NCBI GenBank assembly: GCA_026874595.1
Contig: CM049316.1
Span: 35,965,339 to 36,029,338, forward strand
Reading direction: 5' to 3'
DNA length: 64,000 nucleotides
Source of the DNA: Sipunculus nudus
Taxonomy: Eukaryota; Annelida; Sipuncula; Golfingiida; Sipunculidae
The first letter of the stretch is position 1; every line of letters begins with the position of its first letter. Positions 23,554 through 36,500 of this stretch are shown piece after piece. The translations under genes were made by a program, and so were the position numbers. The notes below the pieces were generated by a model, which did no database searches, was not told the DNA's origin, and saw nothing but the letters and a program-made list of their open reading frames with translations.

Positions 23554-26301
23554 GTAAGACATCTGCCATGTTTTTTTTTGTAAACTCCATACATTTTCAT
23601 TATACCAGATAACTAATATACTAATTCATAAAAATATGTTTTCGCTATCTTTCTAACAGGTAAATTATTTTAACATATTTTCTTTAAAAAGTAAAGGAGC
23701 AACCTGTATTTGTAAATGAAGTAAACAACAACTATATGCATAGATTTAATAATCACTAAAAAATATAAATAAAATAGTATGTTACTCATAAGAAACCTGA
23801 CTAGTGGTTAATCTCTCTAATACTTCTTTTTTTGTTTCATGATTTCTCGCAATGAATCATGTCGTCTTTATGTAATATCCCCTCATTTCTATAAAGCAAG
23901 CAATAGCAAAATCAGGTCTTTATTTTAGTTTTAGGAATTACATATCATGTAACATATCATTAGTTATATATTGTGAATATCTTCTCAAGCTTTTTTTATA
24001 AATCTTTTTGCTTTTTTGGTTTATTGTTCAACCAAAACTGTGAAAAATCATTGACAAAATAGTCACATTCTTCACACTCTTCTTTTAATCACGATTTCTC
24101 GATGATTTGCCCAGAAATATGCAATTTTTTTATTTGATTACTTTAGATTTCAGAGTTAGCGACACTTATTCAGGAAACCACGACCGTCGCAGTCACTGAG
24201 GAATCCACGACCGTCGCCAGTACGGTGACAACCACAGCACCAAGTGCACCGTGCACAAATCCAGTCATGACTATAACAATTGCGAACTGTCCAATGAGTA
24301 AACACCTCCACGTGGTGGCATCACTTCGAATGTTTTCCTCGCGGGCTTTGCTCTTTTTAAGCGACGGTGGGTATCTTCTGTGCGACTCCATGGATGCTAT
24401 CAACAACCAGCACGGGGTACCGTGTGCTTCTGGGACATTGGCTGGCTCCGCTTTGGATTCGTATGGTGTTTTCGGGACCGGGAATATTGTGGCGGCCGCG
24501 TTCAGCTATCCCTCTACGCTCATCACTAGCGTCAAATACTTCATTATTAAAGGTAAGGTACCGTGCCCTGTGGCTATTTGTTGTAATGGTCCAGTAATTT
24601 GGGGATAGTATCAATACACAAGATAAACAGTTAGATGTCTGCAAAAAAGAATAACTGATAGATGTCTGCAAAAAGACTAACTGATAGCTGTCTGCAAAAA
24701 GACTAACTGATAGATGTCTGCAAAAAAACTAACTGGTAGATGTCTGCAAAAAGACGAACTGGTAGATGTCTGCAAAAGACTAACTGGTAGATGCCTGAAA
24801 AAGACTAACTGGCAGATGTCTGCAAAAAGAAACTGGTAGATGTCTGCAAAAAGACTAACTGGTAGATGTCTGCAAAAAGACTTACTGGCAGATGTCTGCA
24901 AAAAGACTAACTGGTAGATGTCTGCATAAGGCTAACTTGCAGATGTCTGCAAAAAGACTAACTGGCAGATGTCTGCAAAAAGACTAACTGGTAGATGTCT
25001 GCAAAAAGACTAACTGGTAGATGTCTGCATAAAGACTAACTGGTAGATATCTGCATAAAGACTAACTGGCAAATGTCTGCAAAAAAACTAACTGGTAGAT
25101 GTCTGCAAAAAGACTAACTGAAAGATGTCTGCAAAAGACTAACTGGTAGATGTCTGCAAAAAGACTAACTGGTAGATGTCTGCAAAAAGACTAACTGGCA
25201 GATCTCTGCGAAAAGACTAACTGGCAGATGTCTGTAAAAGGACTAACTGGTAGATGTCTGCAAAAGACTAACTGGTAGATGTCTGCAAAAAGTCTAACTG
25301 GTAGATGTATGAAAAAAGACTAACTAGCAGATGTCTGCAAAGAGATTAACTGGCAGATGTTTGCAAAAAGACTAACTGACAGATGTTTGCTAAGAGACTA
25401 ACTGGTAGATCTCTGCAAAAAGACTAACTGGCAGATCTTTGCAAAAAGACTAACAGACAGATGTCTGCAAAAAGACTTAATGATAGATGTCTGCAAGGGA
25501 AGACATGTGAACAAATTCTTCAGGTTTTATAGAGTTCATAATTTTGCCTTTGAGGCAAATACGGGATTCGACACAGGGACCTTCCGCTCTGTAATCGAAA
25601 GAATCAACCATAAGAGCAATGGCCTTTTGTTCCTTTTTATTCAACATAATTTTACGCTTTCTGCAATACCTCCAATAGCGTTTGCTCGAACGAAAACTTT
25701 TATGTGAAACCTCAGTGTATACTGTATACATTAACCGTTCAGGTGGCTTCTTTCTGAAAGGAGACATCTAGTGTTATTTTATATTTTATGAAGGTGCTAT
25801 GGTTAATGACTTTTTATGATCAGCAGTTGGTGTATCTTTGTATAAATCTTTTACAAACAATTGTTAGTGTACATGCTGGTAAAATATTTTTATACCTTTC
25901 CAGATGGTATGGTGTACTGCTATGTGCATAAGAACGCCTCGCCATACATGAAGACGTGCAGCGGATGGGTACCAATGTCGGTAGCAGCTCGGTTTGGCGC
26001 AGGAATACCTTCTGAGCCGGACGCTGTAGTCGAACAGGTCCAGCTCAGTGATTGGGACTTCTGGTTTCTGAAGAACAACGTCGTTTATAAGTCATCTGGA
26101 GATGAAACAACTGGTAGCCTTGTTGCCACGTTTGCCATGCAGACTGCAGGAGGGTTCAACATGTTCTCCGTGTTTCCTTGTAACGTTGATGCCCTACTGT
26201 CCGGGGCAAACCCGGGCGAGTATTACGTTTTCGAGGGTCCGCACCATTACGAAGTCATGTTTGGTTTTTTAAGGCACAAAGGTTTTATGTGTAGAAGCTA
26301 A
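23275..26301 (+). CDS. Secreted cysteine-rich protein, 3 exons, 360 residues, function unknown
   Basis: Three exons join in phase (23275-23553 phase 0, 24147-24552 phase 1, 25904-26301) to 360 residues. Residues 1-22 are a signal peptide (RFLLLIIIFTVCTA). Residues ~28-75 have eight cysteines (CSD...SCTACAQLC...CHGFMCDGDTCH), a pattern that resembles a PAN/apple-like module. Residues ~100-125 are a Thr/Ser-rich, probably O-glycosylated linker. The remaining ~235 residues form one or two domains I do not recognise, with CNVDALL and YYVFEGPHHYEV near the end. N-glycosylation sequons NMT and NAS are present. There is no membrane anchor after the signal peptide, so it should be secreted. It could bind carbohydrate or protein; this is not shown by the sequence. 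Splice sites are canonical and frames uninterrupted, supporting a live gene. Confidence 0.75.
24147..24552 (+). CDS. Secreted protein exon 2 (Thr-rich linker and middle domain)
   Basis: The acceptor TTGATTACTTTAG precedes 24147 and keeps the frame of exon 1 (ISELATLIQETTT). A second in-phase acceptor 9 bases on (before 24156) is possible. The exon ends KYFIIK plus one base before donor GTAAGG at 24553. Confidence 0.75.
24629..25497 (+). repeat. 26-bp minisatellite, ~33 copies, in intron 2
   Basis: The unit CTGGTAGATGTCTGCAAAAA plus GACTAA repeats head to tail with scattered point changes and 1-2-base length changes. The first copies read CTGATAG and the array decays at both ends. It occupies most of the 1351-base intron (24553-25903). 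Unit length and near-contiguity rule out a CRISPR array. Copy number is likely variable between individuals. Confidence 0.95.
25904..26301 (+). CDS. Secreted protein exon 3 (C-terminal domain)
   Basis: The acceptor TATACCTTTCCAG precedes 25904. The first two bases complete an Asp codon with the last base of exon 2 (phase 1), giving IIKDGMVYCYVHKNAS. Reads to TAA at 26299-26301. Confidence 0.8.
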
Positions 26302-27547
26302 TAACCATAAAAAATTGGAATCGATTGAAAAATCATATTCGATGACTGGAAGACAAAAACGACTGATGACCGATTAGTAACCGATTATTTTAGGTACCAT
26401 CTATATTATCGTGAAATAGACCATATAGAATTATACCTAAAAATATTGACCGTTCAGCTGTTCACAGTTTTGTGTCCCGTCTTCCTCATATAACTGACAA
26501 GATAAGAATATTTTATCAGGATATTATTTCTTTGTTTGCGCATACACAAGTTGTGATTGATTATGCTAATTTGCAACCGTTATAGTCGATTATGAAAGAA
26601 AACGATGCACCAATCATCGATTTAACCGATTAATTAGCACATCAGAAACAACCATACCATACTATATGTTGTATTTTGTCTTCTATTTTTTCATTGTCGC
26701 GGTTAATAATTTTATGAGTCAACAAAAATATAGTTGTTCTACGTACTGTTCGCTCCTTTATTGTTCGTGGATAAATATTTGTCTTTCCGAATGAAGACCA
26801 GGACTTGGTAATCTTGCTTAGTGGTGCGCTTGCCTCATGAAAAAAAAAATGTTACGGGTGTGAAATATGGACAAAATTTTTGCTGATTCTACACACTATT
26901 TCAAGGATGAATCTACACTTTTTTTCGTATCCTGACAAGCCTGCGGAATTCCATGTATTGATTGTCGATTGGTAAATTAAAAAAAAAAAAAAAAAAAAAA
27001 ACGAAAACTAACGGTACACCCATAATTTCGACATGTGACCTGAGACATCCCGGTTTAGTGTGTACGCAAAATGACAGCCCCCATAAGCCGTTTTAAGACT
27101 GTGAGAAATAAACCTGTTTAGGTTCGATATAGGCGCGGGTAGTACGACACGAACGTACTCCGAGCACAGCGTCCAGGCGAGAATCTATCTCAGGACAGAG
27201 ATGGCTTACAAAGGTTTTTGAGAGGAAGTTTAAAGAGGAATTACGCTTTTTTTGGACCAAAACAATTATCAATTTACAGTTATATAAATTAATAAATAAA
27301 ATTTTAAAAAATTCGCTCGCTTTCAATTGCTGTTACGTTTACAGACTCCGAGTCCGTAGAACAAATATTTTGGCGTGGCATTACCTTAAACATGTGCCCC
27401 TTATGTATAATATCATGTTTGTACTATATAACTTGTAGACACCAATACAAGTTCAACGTTGATCTCAACGATGATCTGTTTTTGATTCAGTTATGATGTA
27501 CTCTGTAAATTGTTATCACGTCTGACACATCGCTTCATTATTTGACT

Positions 27548-27553
27548 AATAAA
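27548..27553 (+). terminator. Candidate polyadenylation signal AATAAA
   Basis: AATAAA followed within about 30 bases by TCTGGTGTATTG. It is about 1.25 kb after the stop codon of the secreted-protein gene. Other AATAAA motifs (for example near 27110) are alternatives. Confidence 0.3.
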
Positions 27554-27689
27554 GTACTATATAACTTTCTGGTGTATTGTAAGAGACTAACAGTTGTGGT
27601 TTGTGGCTCCACCTGTCCAGTAATACATTTTTTTTCGGAAAATGTCACCAGATGAAGGAGACCGATTCAAAGGTGTCCGTGAAGTGTGT

Positions 27690-27720
<31 letters not shown>

Positions 27721-27989
27721 GTTAAGTCACCTTTTTAATTTATAAGTAGTTCCGCTACAATTAAAATCTCTTACACTGACCTGTGCTGTTTGGAAAGTTG
27801 AGTTATCCATCGAAACTGTTTTCACGCGTGTTCGCCTCAGCCACCACGTTTGTTTCCGGAGAACTACTCCGAAATATCTGGACGGGTATTTCTTCAACTC
27901 GGCATTCCTACAGGGTAACATGTGAACACCTAAAATCATTTTTGCGTGTGTCTTCTTATAAATATATATATGCACATATCTCAGGAGCG

Positions 27990-28340
27990 TTTCGATATAT
28001 TGGGCTGAAATCCTGTAAGTTCATACATCTTGGGTACTTTTTTTCTCGTTGTCAAGACTGGTGGCGCCGTCTGCAATCGTTTTCGCGTACTTTCAATCAC
28101 GTATAACTACATTAGATCCATGAATTTCTCTCGGAAGGGGGCTGAAGTGCACGCCTGAATAGTGCTTGTCCATAGATCTTGGGTTGCTTTATCTTGTATA
28201 CCAGACTGGTGGCGCCACTTACAATAGTTTTTGCGTGGTGTCCATGTGTATATCCGTTTTTGGGTGAAAATTACACATATCTCAGGAGTGGCCTAAAATG
28301 TTGCATGTCCATAGATCTTGGAGTTCTTTATCTTTATCTA
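27990..28340 (+). repeat. ~150-bp tandem units with GGTGGCGCC core
   Basis: The phrase ATCTTGGGT..CTTT.TCT followed by ACTGGTGGCGCC occurs near 28025 and 28175, with a third partial copy near 28312. The GTGGCGCC core links it to arrays at 18.5-20.1 kb and 54.5-55.7 kb. Confidence 0.55.
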
Positions 28341-30495
28341 GCTATACACCTAATAGAACGCTGTGATATGCATGGCACAGCCACAAGCAGTTAAGGCACT
28401 TATACTATAGTCTTTACTCAAAACGCATAATTTCATGAGTTACATTTAGGCAGTACCGGTATGTTTAATGTTTTCAGAAAAATGTTTGGATAAACTATGA
28501 CATGTTTAATTAAAATACCCTCAAGTTTAAAAACAGGATTTAATTCAAGGCTACATCAATTTCATTTTACAATAAGTGATTATGTTTCTGCACTTTGTGA
28601 GGTTTTATTTATGAACTTAAGATTATTTGATTATTCAATAAAGTATTTGAATAAATTTCAAGTAATTATGTCATTGAAATCGATTTTATTTATAAACTTG
28701 AACTGATTTTTTCACAGAACACAAGAATTATCTGTAAGTAGCAGATCTTTAAACTGTTAATAACAGTACAGGCAATATCTTTATTTCAGTTTTGAACCCA
28801 AAATGTAACACTGATACTTGATACGTATAGTGAACTCCTTCAGTTGGCATATGGCATAGCAGCAGGGGGATTCATTCCGCCAGACATTAAATATAGATTT
28901 ATATTTGAAATGCAATATGAAAGATAAAATCACTCGTACATGGGTCTGGGTGAAAGATTATCATTATTCACGTAACATAAAAGATTATGCGGGTCATATT
29001 CAGTATATTAAATTCTATCATCAGTGGTTAATCAAAAGACACAAATTTAGGTAGTACTCAATATATTCACGATAGTTTAAACGTTTGCATTTTAACGAGG
29101 CTGTTGTAGGAGTATTAGGAATCAAGGAAGAGGGCATTTTAGGTTGTTTAAATATCATGAAATTTTGGGGATATCAAGAGTGAAATTTCTTTAAGTATTC
29201 CAATTAAAGAGCATCAGAATTCCTCATAATTTTTCCACACAATAAGATAAACACCCCTTCCAAAAACCATTTTTTTTCACAATTACCTAGTTTTAAAGCA
29301 AGGCATTAGTTCGGACCCTCACTGTGCGCAAAATTTCAGGTCCGAAACTGTAAAGATTTTGATTTGTGCTCTCTCAACGGACGTCCAGACTGCTGACTGG
29401 ATGGACAACAGAGGGCCATCGATATAGCTGGTTAACTTCCAGTCAGCTGAGCTAAAAAGTAAATTTGTAAAATGGGGAATTTGAAGTTGATTTCATGTTG
29501 GAGTTGACAAGGATCAATACTTGTTTACAAGATGAATTTCCCCATGGGTGGTCTCTCTGTCACCCTCCTTATGGGAATGAAGTAATAAAGGGTAAAATAA
29601 AGTTACCATGTCTCATGGTGCACAATGTATGACACTGGCAGATGCAATGCTCTGTAAAAAGTGTTCCTGTCTAACATTTTGTCCTATTAAAAGGGAAAAC
29701 CGTTTTCCTCAAATGAACATGAAAATAAAACAAAAACAGAGGAACAACAATTTAATGACACATGTCAAATAACAATTGCACAATTTGACCTGGATATACA
29801 TGTATAAGCTGAATTAACAAATCATTTTCTTCTGTAGATTGCCAGCGGATAAAGAAATATAATATTATATAACTTTGATGATATAATAGTTGCATAATTA
29901 TAATATTACAATGGAGTCTAACATTTACATCAGTTTTTGTTTTTCTTTTCAAACATAATTATTAAAGATAAATACAGTGAATGTTAATATAATCATTGCA
30001 CATCTTTTTGTACATTGGTAAATGTGTTAAGATCATTCTGCTTAACACAGGATAAAATCAAACTTAAATCTAATCTAGATTTGAGCTTTCTTAACTTTGT
30101 ATACATTGTATTTGCACTGATTTAACAGCCATATCTTCCTTGTAAATGCAGTCTGCTTGTTGTTTCCTGTTGTACATATACCAGCAATCTAGCACAAAAA
30201 AGTGAAAATCATTGATATATATACATTATCAGGTATGTTCAATATGAAAAGTTGCTGCCTCTTAAATATTAGTCTACATAGCAGACTCAGAGATGTACCA
30301 TTATAATTGTAGGCAGTTAATATATAACATGTAATAATATTGGTACTTCTCCCACATAATATCAGTTATTTTATGTAATGATAAATACATGCTTCATGGG
30401 TGGAACAAGCAAATGAGCATTAAGCAGTATATGGTTTCATTGTTTCTTGAATCTCAGAAGTTCTTTAGCTGATTCCGCCTTCCATCTGTTGTTGC

Positions 30496-30579
30496 TCAGA
30501 AAGGCCTGTTTTCAAGGAAGTTCTGAAGCATGACATATGCTGGGATTGGCCGGTCAGTCGGCACCATGTGACCAGCTCC
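30496..30579 (-). CDS. CTSA: Carboxypeptidase exon 13 (catalytic histidine, stop)
   Basis: Acceptor TTTATTTTCAG. Encodes [19 protein letters not shown] then NFLENRPF and TGA at 30498-30496. Confidence 0.95.
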   Translation of the reverse strand, partial: GAGHMVPTDRPIPAYVMLQNFLENRPF

Positions 30580-33500
30580 CTGAAAATAAAAGATTTTTGG
30601 TTCAATTTTTTATAATATTATTTATAATCAATTATTATCATTATTATTTTATACTTAAATAATATAAATAATTATATTAATTATTGAATTAATTATTATA
30701 CACTGCATTTGAAAAACAATAACCTAGTCTCTGCAAACAAACCCTAGATATTAAACTACCGGTATACTCTTTTTTAAACTCAACACAGGGTAAGACAAAA
30801 GGGAAAATAATGAGTATTAGAATTTACAGACACTTAAGGAAAAATTGAACGTTGTTTGTTTGAGCAATAGATCTACCAAAGATCAAACAGCATGGCAACT
30901 TTAAATCATAAACAAGGCATAATGTATGGTAAAAAATATACTTATGGAGAAACTAAACTCAAAATGAACCCACAGCAGTGAAATTTCATAACTGATTGAT
31001 TCTACAATAAAATGGCATATAGTTAAATTTAAATTTCAGATATCAAGTTGAGACATGTTTATTGTTGGTTTGGTAAACAAATATTTTATGTCCTACTGCT
31101 CTGCTCCTTCATAAATGTCATAACTGGCCTGAAACTTGTGGAGCAAACTACGTGATGAAGTGAAACTGTGTACCCTGACAGTGAGGAAGGAGATGTTTTC
31201 AAACTGGCGCACAAATCCTCCGATCTGCTTGGAGCCATCTTTGGCTGTGTAGTACCACTCCTTGTGGGGGATCAGCTCCTGAAAATATAAACAATATCAA
31301 TGTTAATGTCATGGCAGCTCATGTGACCTGCTGTGGTTCTTTCCAAAAATTTGTCTTGAACAAAGTTAATAAATCCAAAGTGAGGAATACTTTTTTATTT
31401 TTATTTACATTTTTATTCCACTTTACCGCACATATTTTACAATCTTGTTTTAAGCGGTACAATCGAGTTGTCCTTGTTCTAAACTCTTTCATTCATATCA
31501 TCCCACATGTACACATCATTGTTCTGACTGTTAGTGGTCTTTGTGATTGGATTTAAAAAACTTCAGCGAAATTGTGCAACAGAACATGCAATTCTGTGAC
31601 AAGTTGCGAATATGCCTAATATGACGTCATAAATGTTTACCTTATGCCCTAAATATTTCTTAAATATATCCCTGACGTTAAAATCTTATGAAAAAATTGT
31701 AAAATTGACATTTTGGTAAAAAATTGTGACCTTATAGTTTGTTTGTTATATCTGCCTTGTCACAAAAACACTTTCCTGGCATATACTGTATCCATTTGAA
31801 AAATAAGCATTTTAATCCAGATTAACAAATGCTTGTTTGGCAGCAAGGCAAAACCTACCACCATTTTGGCCCACTGACATAAGCGAGCTAATTGAGATGT
31901 TAGAGTGTCTTGCTATATTAAGACCAGAACAACACTGGAAGGCTCGATGATGCTAATATTCATCCTCTTATTTTATGACCCCTAATGGCTTACAGGTAGA
32001 CTGTCACTTAACATAAACAGGACCAATAGTTATGTATATTTGTGTACTTTCTAAAAACATCTACCACATGTGAAAAATAAATTCCATTGTTACTCCACAT
32101 ATTGGTAAATCAAACTGCTTGTTTAATTAATTTCTGATCACATGAATACAAGCATGGCTTGTATTGGCAACTGGACAACTGCAACACAGTAAATGATATG
32201 TTACCATAGAGATGGAGTTTCACTCGGGTTTGTTCACATTTATTTCTTTGTGTTAATTCATCATCTGTAGACTAAATTTTGAGTATACCTGCTAATGTTA
32301 AGATTATCCAATTTTTACCAGAATATCAATGCAGTTGGATGGATGACCATTGCAGTTCAATTCAGTGTATGACATGTGTTACAACTCAAGTAGGCTGACC
32401 AGTCAAATATAAAAGCCAAATAAGTCATGTATTCATGGCTAGGTAAAATCTTGATAGAATCTCTGAGATTAACCATAGAGGTTAAAGTTTTGAGAGTTAG
32501 GAATGATAGATGCATCCCCAAGGACATTCCCTATGGGGAGTTAATGGAAGGAACCAGATCCACCAGGAGGCTCCAATCTTGCTACAAAGACAGCTGTAAG
32601 GAAGCCCTGAAGGCATTAACCATCATCCATTTATGCTCCTAATGCAGCAGTTATACACTGCAGCTGTCTTAGTACCAAAGAGGAATCAGACCAATGAGAT
32701 CGAGGTATTGCATTGTGCATCCAGCTCCAAATTTTATACATGGGACACCAGCTCTTGCTGGTCTAAGTACACCAGGACACCCAACTCTGGTTTGTCTTAT
32801 TCTTGTCTCTGTTCCAGAAATGGTGACCCAAGTGTCAGGACAACCATTACCAATCACAAAAGTGCATCTTGTATCCTAGCCACAGCAGAAAAAAAAAGTA
32901 AGCCAAAGTGAGCCAATTCTGTGCAGCTCTGTTTGGCTTGACAAAAATTTCATACAAAAAGATAAACCTTTTACAATTAAAATGCCAGAAACAAATGTTA
33001 AGGTTTTGTTGTTTCCTTTGTTTATTGACGCTGGAAGGAAACGGTGTGATTGTTAAAGTATGAAAATGTAAACAAACAGGATAAACTACACTTGGTAAAA
33101 TGGATGCAGTATGTCACACATAATACAGATAACTTGTTTAGATAAATGGATATTTTGTAACATTGTCAAATAAATAGGCTTTCAGTCAGTTCAGGCCAGC
33201 TAACATTTTGCAAGCTGAGATGAGCCACAAAAGTCAGCTAACTACTTAAGTCAGCCGTCTTGTTGTACAAGCCAGTCACATTTGTGTGGCTAACTCAGCA
33301 CTTGGCTCTACTATCCTCTGATATAGTCAATCAAGAAGAGCTGATCTTTTAAGAAATTGAAAACCATGTCAACTTGTACAATATGTGAAAGTATATGAAG
33401 TTTAATAATATATGAAAGTTTAAAGGGGCCCAATCACCTATCTGACCTTTATAACCTAAAGGTAATCCCACAGAGCATTTATAAAAATAGGCCAGAAAAC

Positions 33501-36500
33501 ATGGATATCATCACACACAGGCTGCTTGTTTTGTTTATATCAACCAGTTTATAATATGATGGGGCCCGCCAAAATAATGAAAACAAATTCAACAAGGGCA
33601 TCTGGCAACAAGTCAGCTAAGCCAAAGCTTTGCAAATGGTGTTTTGTAAAAAGGGACCTTTCTACCTCCGCATATATGCAACCTACCACCTTAGGTTACA
33701 TGTTTTTCCTGTTTGTCAACATTTCTGTGTTTACAAACATGTTGATAAACAAGTTCATACATCCTTCACAAAGGCGTTATAAGAACTTTACACAACCAAA
33801 ATAACCCTTATAACATTAATATGTATACAGAAGAAGCAAGAATTCACATAAATTATTTTTAAAAAATTAGGTGAATGGGCATCTTTAATAAACATCAATC
33901 TGCACTGACCTTCTGCTTAAGTAGATCCACAAACATTTGGTCTCCGAGGAAATTACAGGCCATGTCCATATCACCATTGTACACCAAAAGTCTGTACTTC
34001 TGAAAATCATAAAACGAGTACATCAAATAGATATTCAGTTACTCAAAAAATTGCATGCAGCACAAACTGTACAATATGTGCAACCATCTATTCATGTAAT
34101 TTTTTATTCTGTACAACATAAAACATGATGGCAAAGTCTGATATGAAGAAATAAAGAACTTCAGCTTTCTTTTTTAATATAACACCAACTAAGAAGATGT
34201 TTAGTATGGTCCCTGTAAAAATATTTCTATCAATATGTTTACTCAAGAGTTAATAATAAAAAACACCAATGGTTTATAAGAAATTCAGATATGAACTGCT
34301 TATCTTTTCAAGCATTTATACATAACATTGAATTCTACAGAAATAATACTTTCTATTATGAAAAATGTATTCCTTTTAATTGTTGTTATCTCTCTTGAAT
34401 TGATATCTTAATTTGTCTTAAATCAAAATAAAAGTATAAAAATATATTAAACATTTTGAAAAGCTCATATAAGTCTAGAAATATTTTAAATATATAAAAT
34501 ATCTATTACAGACAATAACCAGCAAAGTGACAGTAGTCAAATTATACTAAGAAGGCTTGAGGTGTAAAACAGATATATAACCTTAACTCTGGAACACTAA
34601 AATGACTATAAAACAAATGTTATAATTTATTTATAAAAGTGTTAGAGTAATCAAATAAAATTCAATCCTACTGAAAATATATTCAAGTCTGCATTGTAGC
34701 AAAGCTATATACCAACACGAGTGATGAAGTACAGATGTTAAAATTAATATTGACCTATACAATGTTAGTTCAAATGAATATACATACACTGCATGTTAAA
34801 ATGGTGATCCACATAAAGTGTAAACAATATAGATTTACAATTATGGTGCTGACATAATGTATTTTTTATCTTTAATCATTCAGAAGCAAAACATGCAAAT
34901 AACCAAGTCCATCACTAAAACTAACAAAAGCAGTGTTAAGCTGCATTAAAATCAAGTTATGCAAATGGTATTTTCAAGTTTCCAAGTTGTGCAGAAAATT
35001 CCAGTTTTAACGTAAGGCCAAACCATACAAGGTATAGGCATTAAAACTGGGAGTTAAATCCATTTTACATCTATGAAACCATTTAGCAGTTAATTTTTTT
35101 TGTCAACATTTGATTTTCACAAGAAATTTCACATTTCAAGATCCTCTCTTCCCTCTTATTTATACATGGCAATAACTTATTACTGACAATTTTGACTGAC
35201 CACAAAGTAATTTTTTGTTGTTGCAAATACAAGCAACAGGTGCCAAATATGGATGAATTGACTTTACACTCTTTTTTTTTAAATACTGTATTATAGTTAA
35301 TACACATTCCGTTTTCTATGGTATCAAATTTCCATCCTCCCACATTACAATTTTGTAATCTGTAATTAAGAGTCAGTTTTTCTGTCAGTTATTTATTTAA
35401 AGTGATAAAAGCTCTTTTTTGAGATAACTTCTGTTTCTGATTGGAGGTGGTCAAATGCCCTTTAATCTCTGTGACTGTGAGATAACTTGTTTCTCATTAA
35501 GGCTGTCAAATGCCCTTCAATCTATTTGTGAGATAACTTCTTTCTCATCAAATCCGTCAAATTTCCATAGAGAGTTTTGTGAGATAACTTGTTCCAGTAA
35601 TCATCAAGGCTGTCAAATCAAATACAGCTCTTGGTGAGATAACTTGTTTCAGTACTTATCAAGGCTAAAAAATGAACTTAAATATCTGAGAGATAACTTG
35701 TTTCTCATTACAGCTGTAAAACAATGTTAAAGCACTTTGTGAGATAACTTGTTACTCATTAAGGCTTTCCAAAGCACTTAAAACTCTTTGTGAAATAACT
35801 TGTTTTATCATTTAAGGTTGTCAAAAGCTCTTTGAAGATAATGATTACAGGAATAGGGTTTGTGGATGATAAGAATTAATCATTTTCTTGTTAAATATTA
35901 AAATGCAGAATGAGGCAACAGGTGTGAAATGTTTTGGAAGGTAAGAAATTACACTTACATCAGACTATTATGGCTTACATACCTTGTCATTTAGTACAGA
36001 CATGAACTGATTATGCATACTATCATAGATGCTGTGGTATTTCCTGGATACTGGATCACTACAAGACATGCCCATATCAACAGCAATAATATACTTCAAT
36101 AGCTTTTGGACATGCAAAAAAGATATATGTCCCCCCCCCCATAAATGCCCCTCCCCCACTATCCCTAAATGTGAGGAAAAAATATGCAGTTATAGGGGAT
36201 ACAATAATGCTAGACATGCAGATTTGAGGCCTACTGTGAAAATTAAGGTCAAGGTCACAAGTAGTATTTGGAGGACACAACTTGTGTGTCAAATTTGAGG
36301 GAAAAGTATGCAATACTTCATAAGGTATCATGCTCACAAAAAATCCTAGAGATGATGGACTATAATTCTGCTTATTTGACCTTGAAGATCCTGGCCAAGG
36401 TCACCAGTTCTGAACTCAACTGAGAACTTATTTGAAACAAATTGTGTATTAAATTTGATGACAAAATATACATTCCATGTACTTCAAAATTTAGGGGGTT

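Larger units (their letters stand above)
26302..30495. other. Region between the secreted-protein gene and the carboxypeptidase gene
   Basis: The left part is probably the 3' untranslated region of the secreted-protein gene; an AATAAA at 27548-27553 is followed by a GT-rich stretch and is a plausible poly-A signal. A poly-A run lies at about 26980-27000 and a GT/G run at 27685-27721. Repeats of the GGTGGCGCC family occupy about 27990-28340. Sequence just left of 30496 should be the carboxypeptidase 3' untranslated region. No other gene is recognised. Confidence 0.45.

Noticed and set aside
24629-25497. Regularly spaced repeat that could be mistaken for a CRISPR array
   Set aside because: The 26-bp units are contiguous with no unique spacers, lie in a eukaryotic intron, and drift like a minisatellite.
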